Numbered from the stretch's first letter, positions 16,838 to 33,209 are shown. The stretch is DNA of 64,000 nucleotides from Geomonas oryzisoli (GCF_018986915.1 NZ_CP076723.1:4120228-4184227); one strand, 5' to 3'. Numbers and translations are program-made. The notes: generated by a model not told the origin, from the letters alone.

Positions 16838-18184
16838 TCAGAGAAAGCCGTATTCCCGCCATCTCCGCTCTACCAGGGCGCTGACCGATGCATCCTGTTG
16901 CAACAATTCCGACGGCTCCCCACCCTCTTCCGGGAGTTTGCGCGTCGCATCGACCCCGAGGCAACCATCCTGCGTCGCCACCAGGTCGGCAGGGAAACGG
17001 ACCGCGTTCAACGCCTGCCAGAATCCCTGCGCCAGTGTGAGATCTCCCTCGGACCGATCGACGACCACCAGGAGCTTCCCCCGTTTGAGCCACCCCTCGC
17101 TGCGCAGTTGCTCCAGCACCCGCCGTCCCTGCCCGGGCGCCGTCTTCTCTATGGAGATGACGGCACAGCCGTGAAAGATCCCCTCCACCGGCATGACCAG
17201 GTCGGCGATCTCCGGGCACTGCCGGCGCAGCAGCGGCAGCAGCAGCCGCTCGGCGGCCTTGGCGAGGTAGCAGTCCTCCATCGGCGGGGGGCCGACCACG
17301 GTCGCGGGGCAGATGGGATCGTGCCTGCGGGTTACGCCGGTGACACGCACCAGCGGCACCTCTTCGCCGGGGTCGTAGCTCCCGGTGTGGTTGCCGAAAG
17401 CACCCTCGCGGCGGGTGATGCCGGGTTCGATCACCCCCTCGACGACCAGCTCCGCATCGGCCGGCACCTGCAACTCCGACTCGAGGCAGGGAACCATGGC
17501 CAACGGGGTGCCGTGCAGGTGGCCTGCGAAGGAGACCTCATCGAGCGGTTCCGGTAAAGGGAGCATCGCGGCCAGCGTCAGTGCGGGGGCGGCGCCGACG
17601 GCGATCGCCACCGGCATCGGCAATCCCGCCGCCTGGTACTTGCGGTGATGTTCGAAGCCGCCGCTGCCTCGCTTCCAGCGGATACCGACACAGCCGTCTT
17701 CGAAGATCCGGACCCGGTACATGCCGCAGTTGCCGACACCGTTTTCGGGATCCCGGGTGAACACCAGGGGGAGCGTTATGAAGCGTCCGCCATCACCCGG
17801 CCAACTCTTCAGGAAGGGGTATCGCCCCAGGTCCGGACGCCGCTCGACCACCTCCTGGCAGGGGGCCCGGCGCACGAGGGTCGACGCCGGCGCACTCTCG
17901 GGCGCAGCAAGCAGCTGTTCCATCTTGCCCGTCAGCAGGGAAAGGTGTTCGACCTGGAGCGCAAGCGCCATGCGGGAAGGGGAGCCGAAGAGGTTGGTTG
18001 CCACGGGGTAGGGACTTCCCTTGACGTTGTGGAAGAGAAGGGCCTTGCCGCCACCGGGGAGCTTGCTCTGCCGGTCGGTGATGCAGGCGATTTCCAGTTC
18101 GGCATCCACCTCCGCATCCACCCGATGCAGCTCACCTGCGGCGTCCAGCACGGCGAGAAAGTCCCGTAAGTCCCTGATGGCCAT
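16838..18184 (-). CDS. UbiD-family decarboxylase (menaquinone pathway)
   Basis: A 448-residue UbiD-type decarboxylase with the family blocks KALLFHNVKGSPYPVATNLFG, EGAFGNHTGSYDP and VGPPPMEDCYLAKAAERLLLP. It needs prenylated FMN, made by the UbiX encoded two genes downstream. The pairing with mqnP, mqnE and mqnC suggests decarboxylation of the prenylated dihydroxynaphthoate (the MqnL role), by context rather than proof. ATG 18184 has GGAG at good spacing; a GTG at 18190 is also in frame. It is the first gene of the cluster. Confidence 0.88.
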   Translation of the reverse strand: MAIRDLRDFLAVLDAAGELHRVDAEVDAELEIACITDRQSKLPGGGKALLFHNVKGSPYPVATNLFGSPSRMALALQVEHLSLLTGKMEQLLAAPESAPASTLVRRAPCQEVVERRPDLGRYPFLKSWPGDGGRFITLPLVFTRDPENGVGNCGMYRVRIFEDGCVGIRWKRGSGGFEHHRKYQAAGLPMPVAIAVGAAPALTLAAMLPLPEPLDEVSFAGHLHGTPLAMVPCLESELQVPADAELVVEGVIEPGITRREGAFGNHTGSYDPGEEVPLVRVTGVTRRHDPICPATVVGPPPMEDCYLAKAAERLLLPLLRRQCPEIADLVMPVEGIFHGCAVISIEKTAPGQGRRVLEQLRSEGWLKRGKLLVVVDRSEGDLTLAQGFWQALNAVRFPADLVATQDGCLGVDATRKLPEEGGEPSELLQQDASVSALVERRWREYGFL

Positions 18185-18214
18185 GCACACTCCGCAAATA
18201 CCTTGAAGGGAAAG

Positions 18215-18243
18215 TTTTTAACACTTCCACCAGGCGATGACAA
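18215..18243 (-). promoter_or_regulatory. Candidate promoter of the menaquinone cluster
   Basis: TTGTCA and TAAAAA boxes are spaced by 17 bp, about 30 bp upstream of the UbiD gene. The rest of 18244-18551 shows no gene or clear structure. Confidence 0.4.
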
Positions 18244-18551
18244 CGTTTTTCTTCCCCCGTCCCGCTCGGCCGGCTGGGTAGCCCCCTCTGCCGGCAAAGC
18301 AGTCCCGGCACCATAGCGTTCATGAAGCAGCCTCTCCCCTTGCCTCGACTATCCGGCAGTCCAAGTTCGGTACAGCAGGCAGCGAAGCTGCGCAAACCCT
18401 GAACAGCAACTTTTTGAAAACCGGCCGCAAAATCCCTGCAGTTCAAAAGAATTAACGCCGATAAGTGAAGCACATAGGACGGGATTCTCACATTAAATGT
18501 TTCTGGCACCTTGTGTGTAACAGAGGTAGCAACACGTAACAGGGGGCTTCC

Positions 18552-19376
18552 ATGAACGCTGACAAAACAACAGACATCGACCAGTGCAAAGCTGGCTTCG
18601 TTGCCAGAACCGGGATCTTGGCCCTGGCGCTGTCGATCGCCCTTCTTGCCGGCTGCGGGGGGGGTGGCGGAGGGACGACCCCGACCGGCATCAACACGAC
18701 CCCCGAGGGCGCAAACAACTCCTACACGGTCACCAGTGACGGCTACGGACTTGAGAACGCCACCTACCTCTCCTCAAGCCTCTCCAACCTCGGTATCGTG
18801 TTCCGCGCCGCCATTGCCTCCAGCCTTAACGATCCGGCCTACAAAACCGTCTCCCGCATCGACATCGCTCCCGGCGCCGCCATCACGGCCCAGACGACCT
18901 ACGCCCTGGGTAACGCCGGCGGGGCCCCGTCTTTCCCCGGCAACCTCTACTTCCTGAACGGTCATACGTCGACCCTTCTGCGTACCGTCGGCGGCACCAT
19001 AAGCTTCAGCCGGTACGGCGGCAACTCCGGCGACCGTATCAGCGGGTCCTACAACGCCGTGGTCGAAGACGACAACGACCCGGCCAAGCCGACCTACACC
19101 GTAGCAGCCAGCTTCGATTTCGTGGTCGACAGCTACGGCGCCGTGCTCCCGGCGCCCGGTTCGTTGGCCCTGGCCGCGCAGCCGACCTACCAGTCCCACT
19201 GCGCCTCCTGCCACGCACTCGGGGGGTATGACCCCAGCGCCTCCGGTGCCCCGGATCTTGCCCTCAAGGGGGGCTATGTCCCGGCCCGGTACGCAGCAGG
19301 GGTCGCCGGCCACCAGGGAGTCACCCTTACCGCCGACGAGATCTCCGCGCTCAAGGTGCTGCTCAACACCAACTGA
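18552..19376 (+). CDS. Monoheme c-type cytochrome lipoprotein
   Basis: A 274-residue exported lipoprotein. A hydrophobic signal ends in the lipobox LLAGC (C35), followed by a run of glycines as a tether. A beta-rich middle of unknown type follows. One heme motif, CASCH (from about residue 217), sits in a C-terminal cytochrome c-like domain with LKGGYVPARYAAG and a final helix DEISALKVLLNTN. It would sit on the outer or inner membrane and carry one heme. It lies upstream of the GEMM-controlled operon but outside it, with about 400 bp between. No specific family is recognised for the N-terminal part. Confidence 0.75.
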   Translation: MNADKTTDIDQCKAGFVARTGILALALSIALLAGCGGGGGGTTPTGINTTPEGANNSYTVTSDGYGLENATYLSSSLSNLGIVFRAAIASSLNDPAYKTVSRIDIAPGAAITAQTTYALGNAGGAPSFPGNLYFLNGHTSTLLRTVGGTISFSRYGGNSGDRISGSYNAVVEDDNDPAKPTYTVAASFDFVVDSYGAVLPAPGSLALAAQPTYQSHCASCHALGGYDPSASGAPDLALKGGYVPARYAAGVAGHQGVTLTADEISALKVLLNTN

Positions 19377-19773
19377 TTCGCCGCCAAGGGGGCCGGCATC
19401 TCGCCGGCTCCCACTCCGTTTCGCCTTCCGACACCGCAGCCTCTCCGCCCCCAGCTGCCCACCTCGCTGTTCCCGCCGTGCCATCCCGTCACCGTTGCTG
19501 CCCGCCATCTGTGGAGCCGCGCCAGGAGCCCATCCTGAGGCACGGCATCGAAAAGGTAACGGCACCCTCTGCCTTTTCAAACGACTTCATTCTCATTGGA
19601 AAAAAAACTTTATGTTTTTCACGCTTTTTGGTATTGTTGCACCGATTTGTAAACAATTATGCTGGCGACAGTGTAATCCGGTCTGAGAACAACTGCGTAA
19701 CCACCATAAATCATTAACTTAAAAGAGTACTTCCAGGAGCACCTATGATCTGAGCCTAACCCGCCCCATACCT
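19377..19773 (+). other. Intergenic leader upstream of GEMM riboswitch 1
   Basis: About 400 bp without a credible gene. A GC hairpin (GGGGCCGGC/GCCGGCTCCC, about 19388-19413) could end the lipoprotein transcript, but no T-run follows. The AT-rich part 19590-19740 must hold the promoter for the riboswitch transcript; I see no convincing box pair. Confidence 0.4.
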
Positions 19774-19872
19774 CACTCCGATAAGGGCAAACCCGGAGCA
19801 ATCCGGCGACGCAAAGCCACGGGTCCACTTTCAACAAGGGGACAGCCGGGCTACCGAAGAGCATCCGGAGTC
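19774..19872 (+). ncRNA. GEMM-I riboswitch 1 (cyclic dinucleotide sensor)
   Basis: The aptamer matches the GEMM-I consensus in order: GGGCAAACC, a stem capped by a GCAA tetraloop, GACGCAAAGCC, ACGGGTCC, a second stem, and GGACAGCCGGGCTACCGA (the tetraloop receptor side). ACTCCG and CGGAGT close the outer helix. The G before CAAACC is the residue that contacts the ligand in c-di-GMP-type aptamers. A terminator follows at 19910-19945, then the first DUF11 gene at 20061. It probably gates the whole operon by transcription termination. Confidence 0.92.
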
Positions 19873-19909
19873 AGGCCCGCGGGAGGATAACGTCTTCCCT
19901 GCGGCAGAG

Positions 19910-19945
19910 ATGCCCGTCTCCATGTACATGAAGACGGGCATTTTT
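19910..19945 (+). terminator. Riboswitch 1 expression-platform terminator
   Basis: The stem ATGCCCGTCT/AGACGGGCAT with a 12-nt loop ends in five T residues. It lies between the aptamer and the first structural gene, so read-through must be regulated. Confidence 0.85.
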
Positions 19946-20060
19946 GTATCCAATCCACCAGACAGCGCAAATACCCGTATAAGCAGGACTTATTACATAA
20001 CAAGAAGAAACTAACATTCCGTCAACCAGAGCAGCAAACGCACAAAAAGGAGAAGTAAAA

Positions 20061-20558
20061 ATGCGAACAAACAAGAAGTTAGCTACCGCAGCCGTCGCCC
20101 TCGTCCTGGCAGCAATGCCCTTTACCGCCTGGGCACAACCCAAAGTCACCATCACCATGAAAGCAGAGAAAGAGGTGAGCGTAACGGCTAAGGGAAAACA
20201 GGTGAAGAAGCGCGTGGCCGCCAAGGGCGTGCAACCGGGTGAAGAGATCATCTACACCCTCAGCTACCACAACTCCGGCAACGAGACCGCCAGGGATGTC
20301 GTAATCAGCGACCCGATCCCCGCCGGCACCTCCTACATCCCGGGCAGTGCCAGTGAAACCGGCGACCTCAGCTTCTCCATCGACAAGGGCAAGACGTTCA
20401 AGAAACCGACCCTGCTGACCTACGAACTGAAGGGAAACACCGGGAAGATGGAGAAAAAAGTGGCATCCCCGGATGAATACACCGACGTGCGCTGGACTAT
20501 CCCGCAGGTGCCGGCCGGCAGCACGGGATCGGTCAATTTCAAGGTAAAGGTAAAGTAA
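20061..20558 (+). CDS. Secreted DUF11-type protein (165 aa)
   Basis: The signal peptide MRTNKKLATAAVALVLAAMP ends near TAWA-QP. The mature protein is essentially one DUF11 (conserved repeat) domain, with GEEIIYTLSYHNSGNETARDVVISDPIPAGTSY split over several strands, ending NFKVKVK at the extreme C-terminus. Such domains occur in surface proteins and pili-like assemblies; no enzyme motif is visible. It is the first gene after GEMM riboswitch 1, with AAAAGGAG before the ATG. Its function is unknown; a small surface subunit is inferred from context. Confidence 0.85.
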   Translation: MRTNKKLATAAVALVLAAMPFTAWAQPKVTITMKAEKEVSVTAKGKQVKKRVAAKGVQPGEEIIYTLSYHNSGNETARDVVISDPIPAGTSYIPGSASETGDLSFSIDKGKTFKKPTLLTYELKGNTGKMEKKVASPDEYTDVRWTIPQVPAGSTGSVNFKVKVK

Positions 20559-20624
20559 CTCCGGGACTCAACGCAGATTAAGAAGTGCGATCACAAATAA
20601 GACCTATCTGAAAAGGAGTGCCTA

Positions 20625-20639
20625 TGCCCCAAAACTGAA
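20625..20639 (+). other. Four-codon mini-ORF with a strong ribosome-binding site
   Basis: AAAAGGAG and a 5-bp spacer precede ATG-CCC-CAA-AAC-TGA, encoding MPQN. It sits in the 145-bp gap between the first two DUF11 genes. It could be a leader peptide, a remnant of a lost gene, or chance. Confidence 0.35.
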
Positions 20640-20703
20640 TGCCTGCAGTAACAGCAGTTCTTTAATTTTTATTTGAAATGACGCATCACACAAAGGAGAT
20701 CCT

Positions 20704-22179
20704 ATGAAACGCATTCTTTTGACTGCCTTGGCAATCGGCGCCATGGCAGCAGCCGGCGTTCCTGCAACCGCCATGGCAAGCACCACCGCCGGTACCACCA
20801 TTCTCAACGTCGTGACGGTGGATTACACCGACGCGACCAAGACCAACTCGTTCAGCGCCGCATTCTCCACGTCGGTCACCGTCAACCTGGTCAAGGCCGG
20901 CCTGAACATCACCACCGCCCCCAGTACCGCCAACTACACTCCGGCTTTCAGCTGCGCAAACACCGGCAGCTACGCCTCCGGCGGCACCTTCAGCGCCGTC
21001 TACGCCATGACCGCAACGGCCAACGGCCAGGACACCTACAAGCTCAGCATCGAGCAGGCTTCGCACAATGCGAGCTCCAGCAGCGCGACCTACACCATCC
21101 TGAAAGCGGACGGCACCGTCCAGGCTGCAGCCACTACCGCCAGCGACCTCGTGCTGAACAGCGCCATCGTGGTCGGCACCTCCGGCACCGACACCCTCCT
21201 CTTCCCGGGCGGCTCCCTGAAGACCGCTGCTGAAGGCGGCTTCACCGCCGGCGATATCGTGGTCGTCGATTACGGCGCAACCAAAACCGCCTATCTCGTC
21301 AAGAACGTCACCCTCGGCCACGCCGCCGGTTACACCGTGAACGGCGCCGTCGCCAGTTCCACCACCGGCAACAAGACCGACGAGCAGCGCGACCAGGTCC
21401 AGGTTGAAGCCTTCGCCAACGTGGGCGGCATCGGTAACGGCGGCACTGCTCCGGCCTTCAACACCACGGCTCCCGCAATCGGCACCGTGGTCGGCGAGAT
21501 GGCCATCGTGAAGATCGATGTCACTGCGGTGTCCAACGCCAAGGACCTCGACGCCAGCGTTGACTACAAGCTCACCGTCACCGACAGCTCCAGCAACAAC
21601 GCCCAATACGTCGGCAGCGCGACCAACAGCCCGGCCAACACCTGCCCCGCCGGCTACTTCCTGGCCACCAAACTGGAGATCCTGAAGCAGGTACGGAACT
21701 TCACCGACAACGGCAGCTTCGCCGCCACCGCCACCAGCGACCCGGGCAAGGTCCTCGAGTACCTGGTCACCGTGACCAACAACGGCGGCCAGGCGAACTC
21801 CGCCGCGGTCATCGACAACATCCCCACCTACACCAAGCTGGTCACCTTCACAGACACCTACGGCGGAACCGTATCCACCGACGGGACCGGTTACTTCGCG
21901 CAGCTCTCCGACGGCGTGAACACGGTCAACCTCACCGTCGACGCAAGCGGTGAAGTCGCGGCCCAGCCCGCCTCCCCCGCTCCGACCGTCGGCTTCGGTA
22001 AGGCAGCCGCCGTCACGGCGGGCGCAGCACTCAACTTCTACCTCGGTCATGGCTCCAACGCCTCGGCAGGTGGCACCGTGCCTTCGTGCAGCGACAGCAC
22101 CAAGAACACCCAGGCCCTTTGCCCGCCGCTGCAGTGGAACCGCACCTACACGATCAAATACCGCGTGAAGGTGGACTAA
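20704..22179 (+). CDS. Secreted DUF11-type protein (491 aa)
   Basis: The signal peptide MKRILLTALAIGAMAAAGVP ends at TAMA-STT. The mature N-terminus (TTILNVVTVDYTD) matches a pattern shared with the next two products. The body is Thr/Ala/Gly-rich beta sequence with a C-terminal DUF11-like domain (LEYLVTVTNNGGQANSAAVI), ending YTIKYRVKVD. There is no lipobox, heme or catalytic motif. AAAGGAG precedes the ATG. It is probably exported and displayed or assembled at the cell surface with the co-encoded proteins. The role is inferred only from the operon. Confidence 0.82.
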   Translation: MKRILLTALAIGAMAAAGVPATAMASTTAGTTILNVVTVDYTDATKTNSFSAAFSTSVTVNLVKAGLNITTAPSTANYTPAFSCANTGSYASGGTFSAVYAMTATANGQDTYKLSIEQASHNASSSSATYTILKADGTVQAAATTASDLVLNSAIVVGTSGTDTLLFPGGSLKTAAEGGFTAGDIVVVDYGATKTAYLVKNVTLGHAAGYTVNGAVASSTTGNKTDEQRDQVQVEAFANVGGIGNGGTAPAFNTTAPAIGTVVGEMAIVKIDVTAVSNAKDLDASVDYKLTVTDSSSNNAQYVGSATNSPANTCPAGYFLATKLEILKQVRNFTDNGSFAATATSDPGKVLEYLVTVTNNGGQANSAAVIDNIPTYTKLVTFTDTYGGTVSTDGTGYFAQLSDGVNTVNLTVDASGEVAAQPASPAPTVGFGKAAAVTAGAALNFYLGHGSNASAGGTVPSCSDSTKNTQALCPPLQWNRTYTIKYRVKVD

Positions 22180-22241
22180 CCCGACCCGGCCTACCGGCGC
22201 CGGCAACGGTGCCGGTGGGCCCGCCCAGGAGGTAGAAACAG

Positions 22242-23501
22242 ATGAGAGCTGCAATGAAATCGCTGCTGGCGCTCGCGCTGGCCGCTGCGGCGGTGTTGTG
22301 CGCGCAGGCTTCCTTTGCCAGCACAGCCGCCAATACCGCCATCGTGAACAGGGCGGTGCTTTCCTACAACGGCGGCCTGACCGCCGAGAGCTCGGTCACC
22401 GTCAAGGTCGACCTGGTGCCTGCACTGCCGAACGTGACCATCACCACCGGCGTGGCCGCCTACCAGGGCCCCGACACCCCGGGCATCTCCGACACCGTCA
22501 CCGTGACCTCGTCCGCCAACGGCCCGGCCACCTACGCAGTCACCCCTTCCGTCACCGGTTCGAGCAACACCACCGGCGCGAGCGTCACCGGCGGCACCAG
22601 CGTGGTCCTCGGTGCCACCATCACCGCGGGCACCGGCAGCACCACATCGATCGTAGTTCCGGCCCCGATCGGCGGCGCCATCAGCGCCGACTCCGAGGTG
22701 AACGGCATCGCGGTGAACGACATCATCGTCTTCACCGTGAACAGCCACACTTACACGCCCAAGGTCACTTCGACCCAGTACAACGCAGGCAGCAACACCT
22801 TCACCATCAACTGGGCCAACACCGAGGCCATTCCCGCGGGCGACATCCTCGGGGCCGGCGTCCAGGTGGGCGAGCGCCAGCAGGTGAACCTCACCGCGAA
22901 GCCGGGAACCATCAGCACCCTCGGCCTGGACATCACCACGACCGTCAAGGCCGATGTAACCGCGCCCGGATTCCCGACCAACTCCGCCACCACGGCGCCG
23001 GCCAACAAGTGGACCTCCACGCCGCCGACCATCACGTTCCAGAAGTACTCCCGCAACGTGACCGCTCCGGTGGCAGGAACCGGCACCGCGCACTACAACA
23101 CCTCCGTCGAAGGTAATACCGGCGCGGGTTCGCTCCCCTATTACACCGGAGGGGTCACCGGCAAACCCGGCGACACCATCGAGTACGTGATCGAGGCTTC
23201 CAACAGCGGCGCCAGCACCTTCGACCTCACCTCGTGCGCCATTTCGGACTACGTGCCGACCACCTACGTCACCGATCCGCAGGCCGCCTACACCGGTTCC
23301 AGGCAGATCTTCTACATCGACACCAACGGCGTCACCTCGACCATGACGGCCGGGGCGGCCGGTGTGTACCAGGCAAGCTACGTGGCAGGAAACTCCCCGA
23401 ACCTCGTGGTGAACGTCGGGGTCAACGCCAACGCCACCACCCCCGGGACCATCCCGATCGGCAAAGGGGTCACCGTAGCCTACCAGGTGAAGATCAAGTA
23501 G
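22242..23501 (+). CDS. Secreted DUF11-type protein (419 aa)
   Basis: An alanine-rich signal peptide ends near ASFA-ST. The mature N-terminus TAIVNRAVLSYNGGL resembles the preceding product. Beta-rich repeats with Thr/Val/Gly follow, then a DUF11-like end (DTIEYVIEASNSGASTFDL) and the C-terminal VAYQVKIK. GGAGG precedes the ATG, and the gene sits 62 bp after its neighbour and 16 bp before the giant gene, so all are one transcription unit. Its function is unknown. Confidence 0.82.
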   Translation: MRAAMKSLLALALAAAAVLCAQASFASTAANTAIVNRAVLSYNGGLTAESSVTVKVDLVPALPNVTITTGVAAYQGPDTPGISDTVTVTSSANGPATYAVTPSVTGSSNTTGASVTGGTSVVLGATITAGTGSTTSIVVPAPIGGAISADSEVNGIAVNDIIVFTVNSHTYTPKVTSTQYNAGSNTFTINWANTEAIPAGDILGAGVQVGERQQVNLTAKPGTISTLGLDITTTVKADVTAPGFPTNSATTAPANKWTSTPPTITFQKYSRNVTAPVAGTGTAHYNTSVEGNTGAGSLPYYTGGVTGKPGDTIEYVIEASNSGASTFDLTSCAISDYVPTTYVTDPQAAYTGSRQIFYIDTNGVTSTMTAGAAGVYQASYVAGNSPNLVVNVGVNANATTPGTIPIGKGVTVAYQVKIK

Positions 23502-23517
23502 GGAGACACACGGCAGC

Positions 23518-30297
<6,780 letters not shown>

Positions 30298-30365
30298 CCG
30301 TAGCAAAGCGACAGTGACCGAAGGCCGCTCGGATGCAGTTTCAGCGCCGGCCTCAGGAGAAGCAG

Positions 30366-32981
30366 ATGCACAATGGCAACAACCTAGCTAAATCATTTAC
30401 CGGCACGGGCTCCCGTTGGTCCCGGCACCTGACGGCGGCGACAGCGCTGCTTGCCCTGGCAGCCGTCCCTTCCGCCGCCCTCGCCCTTACCACCAGCGCC
30501 TGGCAAGACCAGACCTGCATCGGTTACCGCACAGGCGGCACCAACTGCACCGCCGGTGAGTTCACCATTTCCCCCGTATTCACCGCGCAGGCGGGCACCC
30601 CTCCCTTCTGCATCGCCGGGAGTTCCTTCAAGTTCAAGGTCGAACTCGGGCTGTCCGGCACCAACACCGACCGCTACGACGTCGGCTTCTTCGTAGGCCA
30701 GCAAGGGAACGACCCTCGCGACACGACCCCCGGCAACATCTGCTCCGTGGCCACCTTTCCGACCACCCCGAGCCCCTGGCTAAACCTGGACGGCGACGGA
30801 TGCGGCGATTTCAAGGGAGGGGCCAACTTCACCACCACCGTCGACGAAATCAAGGTCATCTGTTCCGGCGACAGCTCGGGTTCCCTCCAGGTCCCCTACG
30901 TCGTCACCTACTGGCAAAATCCCGGCCAGGTCTGCACCGGCCCCGCCGACGTCAGTAACGGCGCCCCTTCCAAGTGCAACGCCGGGATTGCCACCGTCGC
31001 AGGCAACGTCGCCGTCTTCACCGGCGCCTTTGTCGACGTTACCAAGAAGACAATGCCGGGCGGCAGCACCACCCCCTTCACCTTCACCGCCACCGGCCCG
31101 GCGGGATCCAAGGTGGTCGTCCTCACCGGCGCCACCCTGACCGCGACCTCGGCCTCCGGCGGCACCTATACGCCATCGACCATCGCCGCCGCCACCAACA
31201 CGGTCAGCTTCACCCTGAAGGACAACGAAACCGCCCGCGTCTTCATCAACGCGCTCGCGACGGACCAGACCCTGACCATCAGCGAGACCGCGGCGGGGGG
31301 AGACTGGGACAACACCGCAGCCATCACCTGCGCCCCGGTGACGGGCGTCCCGACTTTCGCGACTACCCCGTCGGCCCGCAGCCTGAGCGCCACCCTTAAC
31401 ACCACCAACGCCGCCGGGGCCTGCACGGTGACCAACACGAAGCGCCCCCGGGTGACCCTGGTGAAGAACGTGGAGGCCAGGATCAATGCAGGCGATCAAT
31501 TCACCGTCAGCGCAAGCGGCGGCGGCACCCTCACGGGAACCACTGCCGTCACCACCACGGGAACGCAAGCAACCGCCAGCACCGTCTTCAACTCTTCACC
31601 CGGCGTCGCGCTCACCCTCAACGACACGAAAGCCGCGGGGAGCACTGCCGCCACCAGGTACGCGGGGAGTCTTACCTGCAGCAATGCCTACACCGGCAGT
31701 GGCGCCACCCCAGCGGCCGCCCTTCCCAACCAGCTCTTCACCGCAAGCTACTCGTTGACGCCAGTAGCAGGCGACGACCTGACCTGCACCTTTACCAACA
31801 CCCCGCGCCCGACCCTCGCCAAGAACTACGGCAGCGGCAACATAGCCACCGGCGCAAGCAGCACCCTCAACTTCAGCATCGTCAACGAGCCGACCACCAA
31901 ACCGGCCCAGAGCGGTCTCGCCTTCACCGACACCTTCCCCGCCGGAATTACCGTCACCAGTGTCGGCGCCGTTTCCGGCACCGGCTGCAGCGGCACCACA
32001 TCGTACAGCGCGTCGAGCGTGTCGCTCACCTCCGGCGCCATGATCGCAGGAAGTTCCAGCTGCAGCTTCAGCGCGACGGTGCGTGGCGACAGCGCCGCCT
32101 CGTATCTGAACGATGCCTCCAAATTCAGCGGACTGGGGGGCGGTCTCGACACCAGCAGCACCAGCGCAACCCTCAACGTCTTCGCCCCCCCCACGGCATC
32201 GAAATCTTTCGGCGCCGCCACGGTCGCTGCAGGGGCACCGGTGACCCTGTCCCTGATTCTCGCCAACCCCGCCGCCAACGTCGCCTCCCTGACCGGCGTC
32301 AGCGTGACCGACACCTTCCCCGCCGGAATGGTGCTACGCGATACCAGAATCAGCTTCTCCCCTGCCGGCTGCGGCGGCGTCACCAAAAGCTCGGGTGCCG
32401 CGTCAGCCGCCGGAGATGGCGAGGTACGCTTCACCGCCTCCTCCATCGCCCCCGGCGCCAGTTGCCAGGTCACCTTCAACGTCACCAGTTCCAGTTATGG
32501 GCTTTTGACCAACACCACCGCAGCCCCGCTCGCCACCGGCCCGACCGGGCTTTCCGGCACCAGCGCGAGCGCGAACGTCACCGTGGGCGCCATGCCGCTC
32601 ATCTCGATACTCAAGTCAGCCAGCCGAGCCAGCGCCGATCCGGGACAGGACATCCTTTACACGGTCGAAGTGATAAACAGCGGCGGAGGGGCGGGCAGCA
32701 ACGTTGTCCTCACCGATGACATGGGCCCCTACTCCTCCCTCTACCTCGGTGGGGGCGCCCCGTTCGCCTTCACCGATAGCGCTCCCCCCTCCGGTCTTTC
32801 TCTGGGCGCACCGCAGTACTCGAGCGACAAGGGTTCCACCTGGAGCTATGTTCCGGCATCCGGCGGCGGCGGAGCACCGGCCGGCTACGACGGCAACATC
32901 ACCAACTGGCGCATTCCCATGACCGGCAACATCCGGTCCGGTGGCAATTTCAGGCTCGATTACAAGGTGAAGGTGAAGTAG
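30366..32981 (+). CDS. Secreted DUF11-type protein (871 aa), last gene of the operon
   Basis: The ATG at 30366 follows AGGAG by six bases; an upstream ATG at 30333 lacks one. A signal peptide ends near AALA-LTT. The N-terminal third is Cys-containing (TCIGYRTGGTNCTAG), followed by repeated prealbumin- or SpaA-like segments with paired Cys (AACTVTNTKRP, DDLTCTFTNTPRP) and two or three DUF11 domains. The C-terminus is FRLDYKVKVK, almost the same as in the other small members. No heme or enzyme motif is present. It is probably a large surface fibre or adhesin subunit, by inference. It is followed by tRNA-Pro without an obvious terminator. Confidence 0.82.
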   Translation: MHNGNNLAKSFTGTGSRWSRHLTAATALLALAAVPSAALALTTSAWQDQTCIGYRTGGTNCTAGEFTISPVFTAQAGTPPFCIAGSSFKFKVELGLSGTNTDRYDVGFFVGQQGNDPRDTTPGNICSVATFPTTPSPWLNLDGDGCGDFKGGANFTTTVDEIKVICSGDSSGSLQVPYVVTYWQNPGQVCTGPADVSNGAPSKCNAGIATVAGNVAVFTGAFVDVTKKTMPGGSTTPFTFTATGPAGSKVVVLTGATLTATSASGGTYTPSTIAAATNTVSFTLKDNETARVFINALATDQTLTISETAAGGDWDNTAAITCAPVTGVPTFATTPSARSLSATLNTTNAAGACTVTNTKRPRVTLVKNVEARINAGDQFTVSASGGGTLTGTTAVTTTGTQATASTVFNSSPGVALTLNDTKAAGSTAATRYAGSLTCSNAYTGSGATPAAALPNQLFTASYSLTPVAGDDLTCTFTNTPRPTLAKNYGSGNIATGASSTLNFSIVNEPTTKPAQSGLAFTDTFPAGITVTSVGAVSGTGCSGTTSYSASSVSLTSGAMIAGSSSCSFSATVRGDSAASYLNDASKFSGLGGGLDTSSTSATLNVFAPPTASKSFGAATVAAGAPVTLSLILANPAANVASLTGVSVTDTFPAGMVLRDTRISFSPAGCGGVTKSSGAASAAGDGEVRFTASSIAPGASCQVTFNVTSSSYGLLTNTTAAPLATGPTGLSGTSASANVTVGAMPLISILKSASRASADPGQDILYTVEVINSGGGAGSNVVLTDDMGPYSSLYLGGGAPFAFTDSAPPSGLSLGAPQYSSDKGSTWSYVPASGGGGAPAGYDGNITNWRIPMTGNIRSGGNFRLDYKVKVK

Positions 32982-33061
32982 CTGTGGCGTGTCATTTCAA
33001 GCAATTGGCGGGGCCAAGGATAGCGGAAAGCGAATAATTGCAGAAATACGTTTCTTATTGC

Positions 33062-33091
33062 TTGACAATCGACGATGAATGCTGATATATC
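33062..33091 (+). promoter_or_regulatory. Promoter of tRNA-Pro
   Basis: A perfect TTGACA box lies 18 bp from TATATC, about 35 bp before the mature tRNA. Confidence 0.65.
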
Positions 33092-33125
33092 TCTCCTCCT
33101 GATTGACCCGTCAGAGTTTCAAAGC

Positions 33126-33202
33126 CGGAATGTAGCGCAGCCTGGTAGCGCACCTGCTTCGGGAGCAGGGGGTCGGAGGTTCGAATCCTCTCATTCCGAC
33201 CA
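33126..33202 (+). tRNA. tRNA-Pro, anticodon CGG
   Basis: A complete 77-nt cloverleaf. The acceptor stem is CGGAATG/CATTCCG with discriminator A and encoded CCA. The D-arm is GCGC/GCGC, the anticodon stem CCTGC/GCAGG with loop TTCGGGA (anticodon CGG), and the T-arm GGAGG-TTCGAAT-CCTCT. It reads CCG codons. Confidence 0.97.
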
Positions 33203-33209
33203 TTTATTG

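Noticed and set aside
18500-18520. TGGCACCTTGTGTGTA considered as a sigma-54 promoter for the monoheme lipoprotein gene
   Set aside because: The -12 element lacks the essential GC, having GT in its place.
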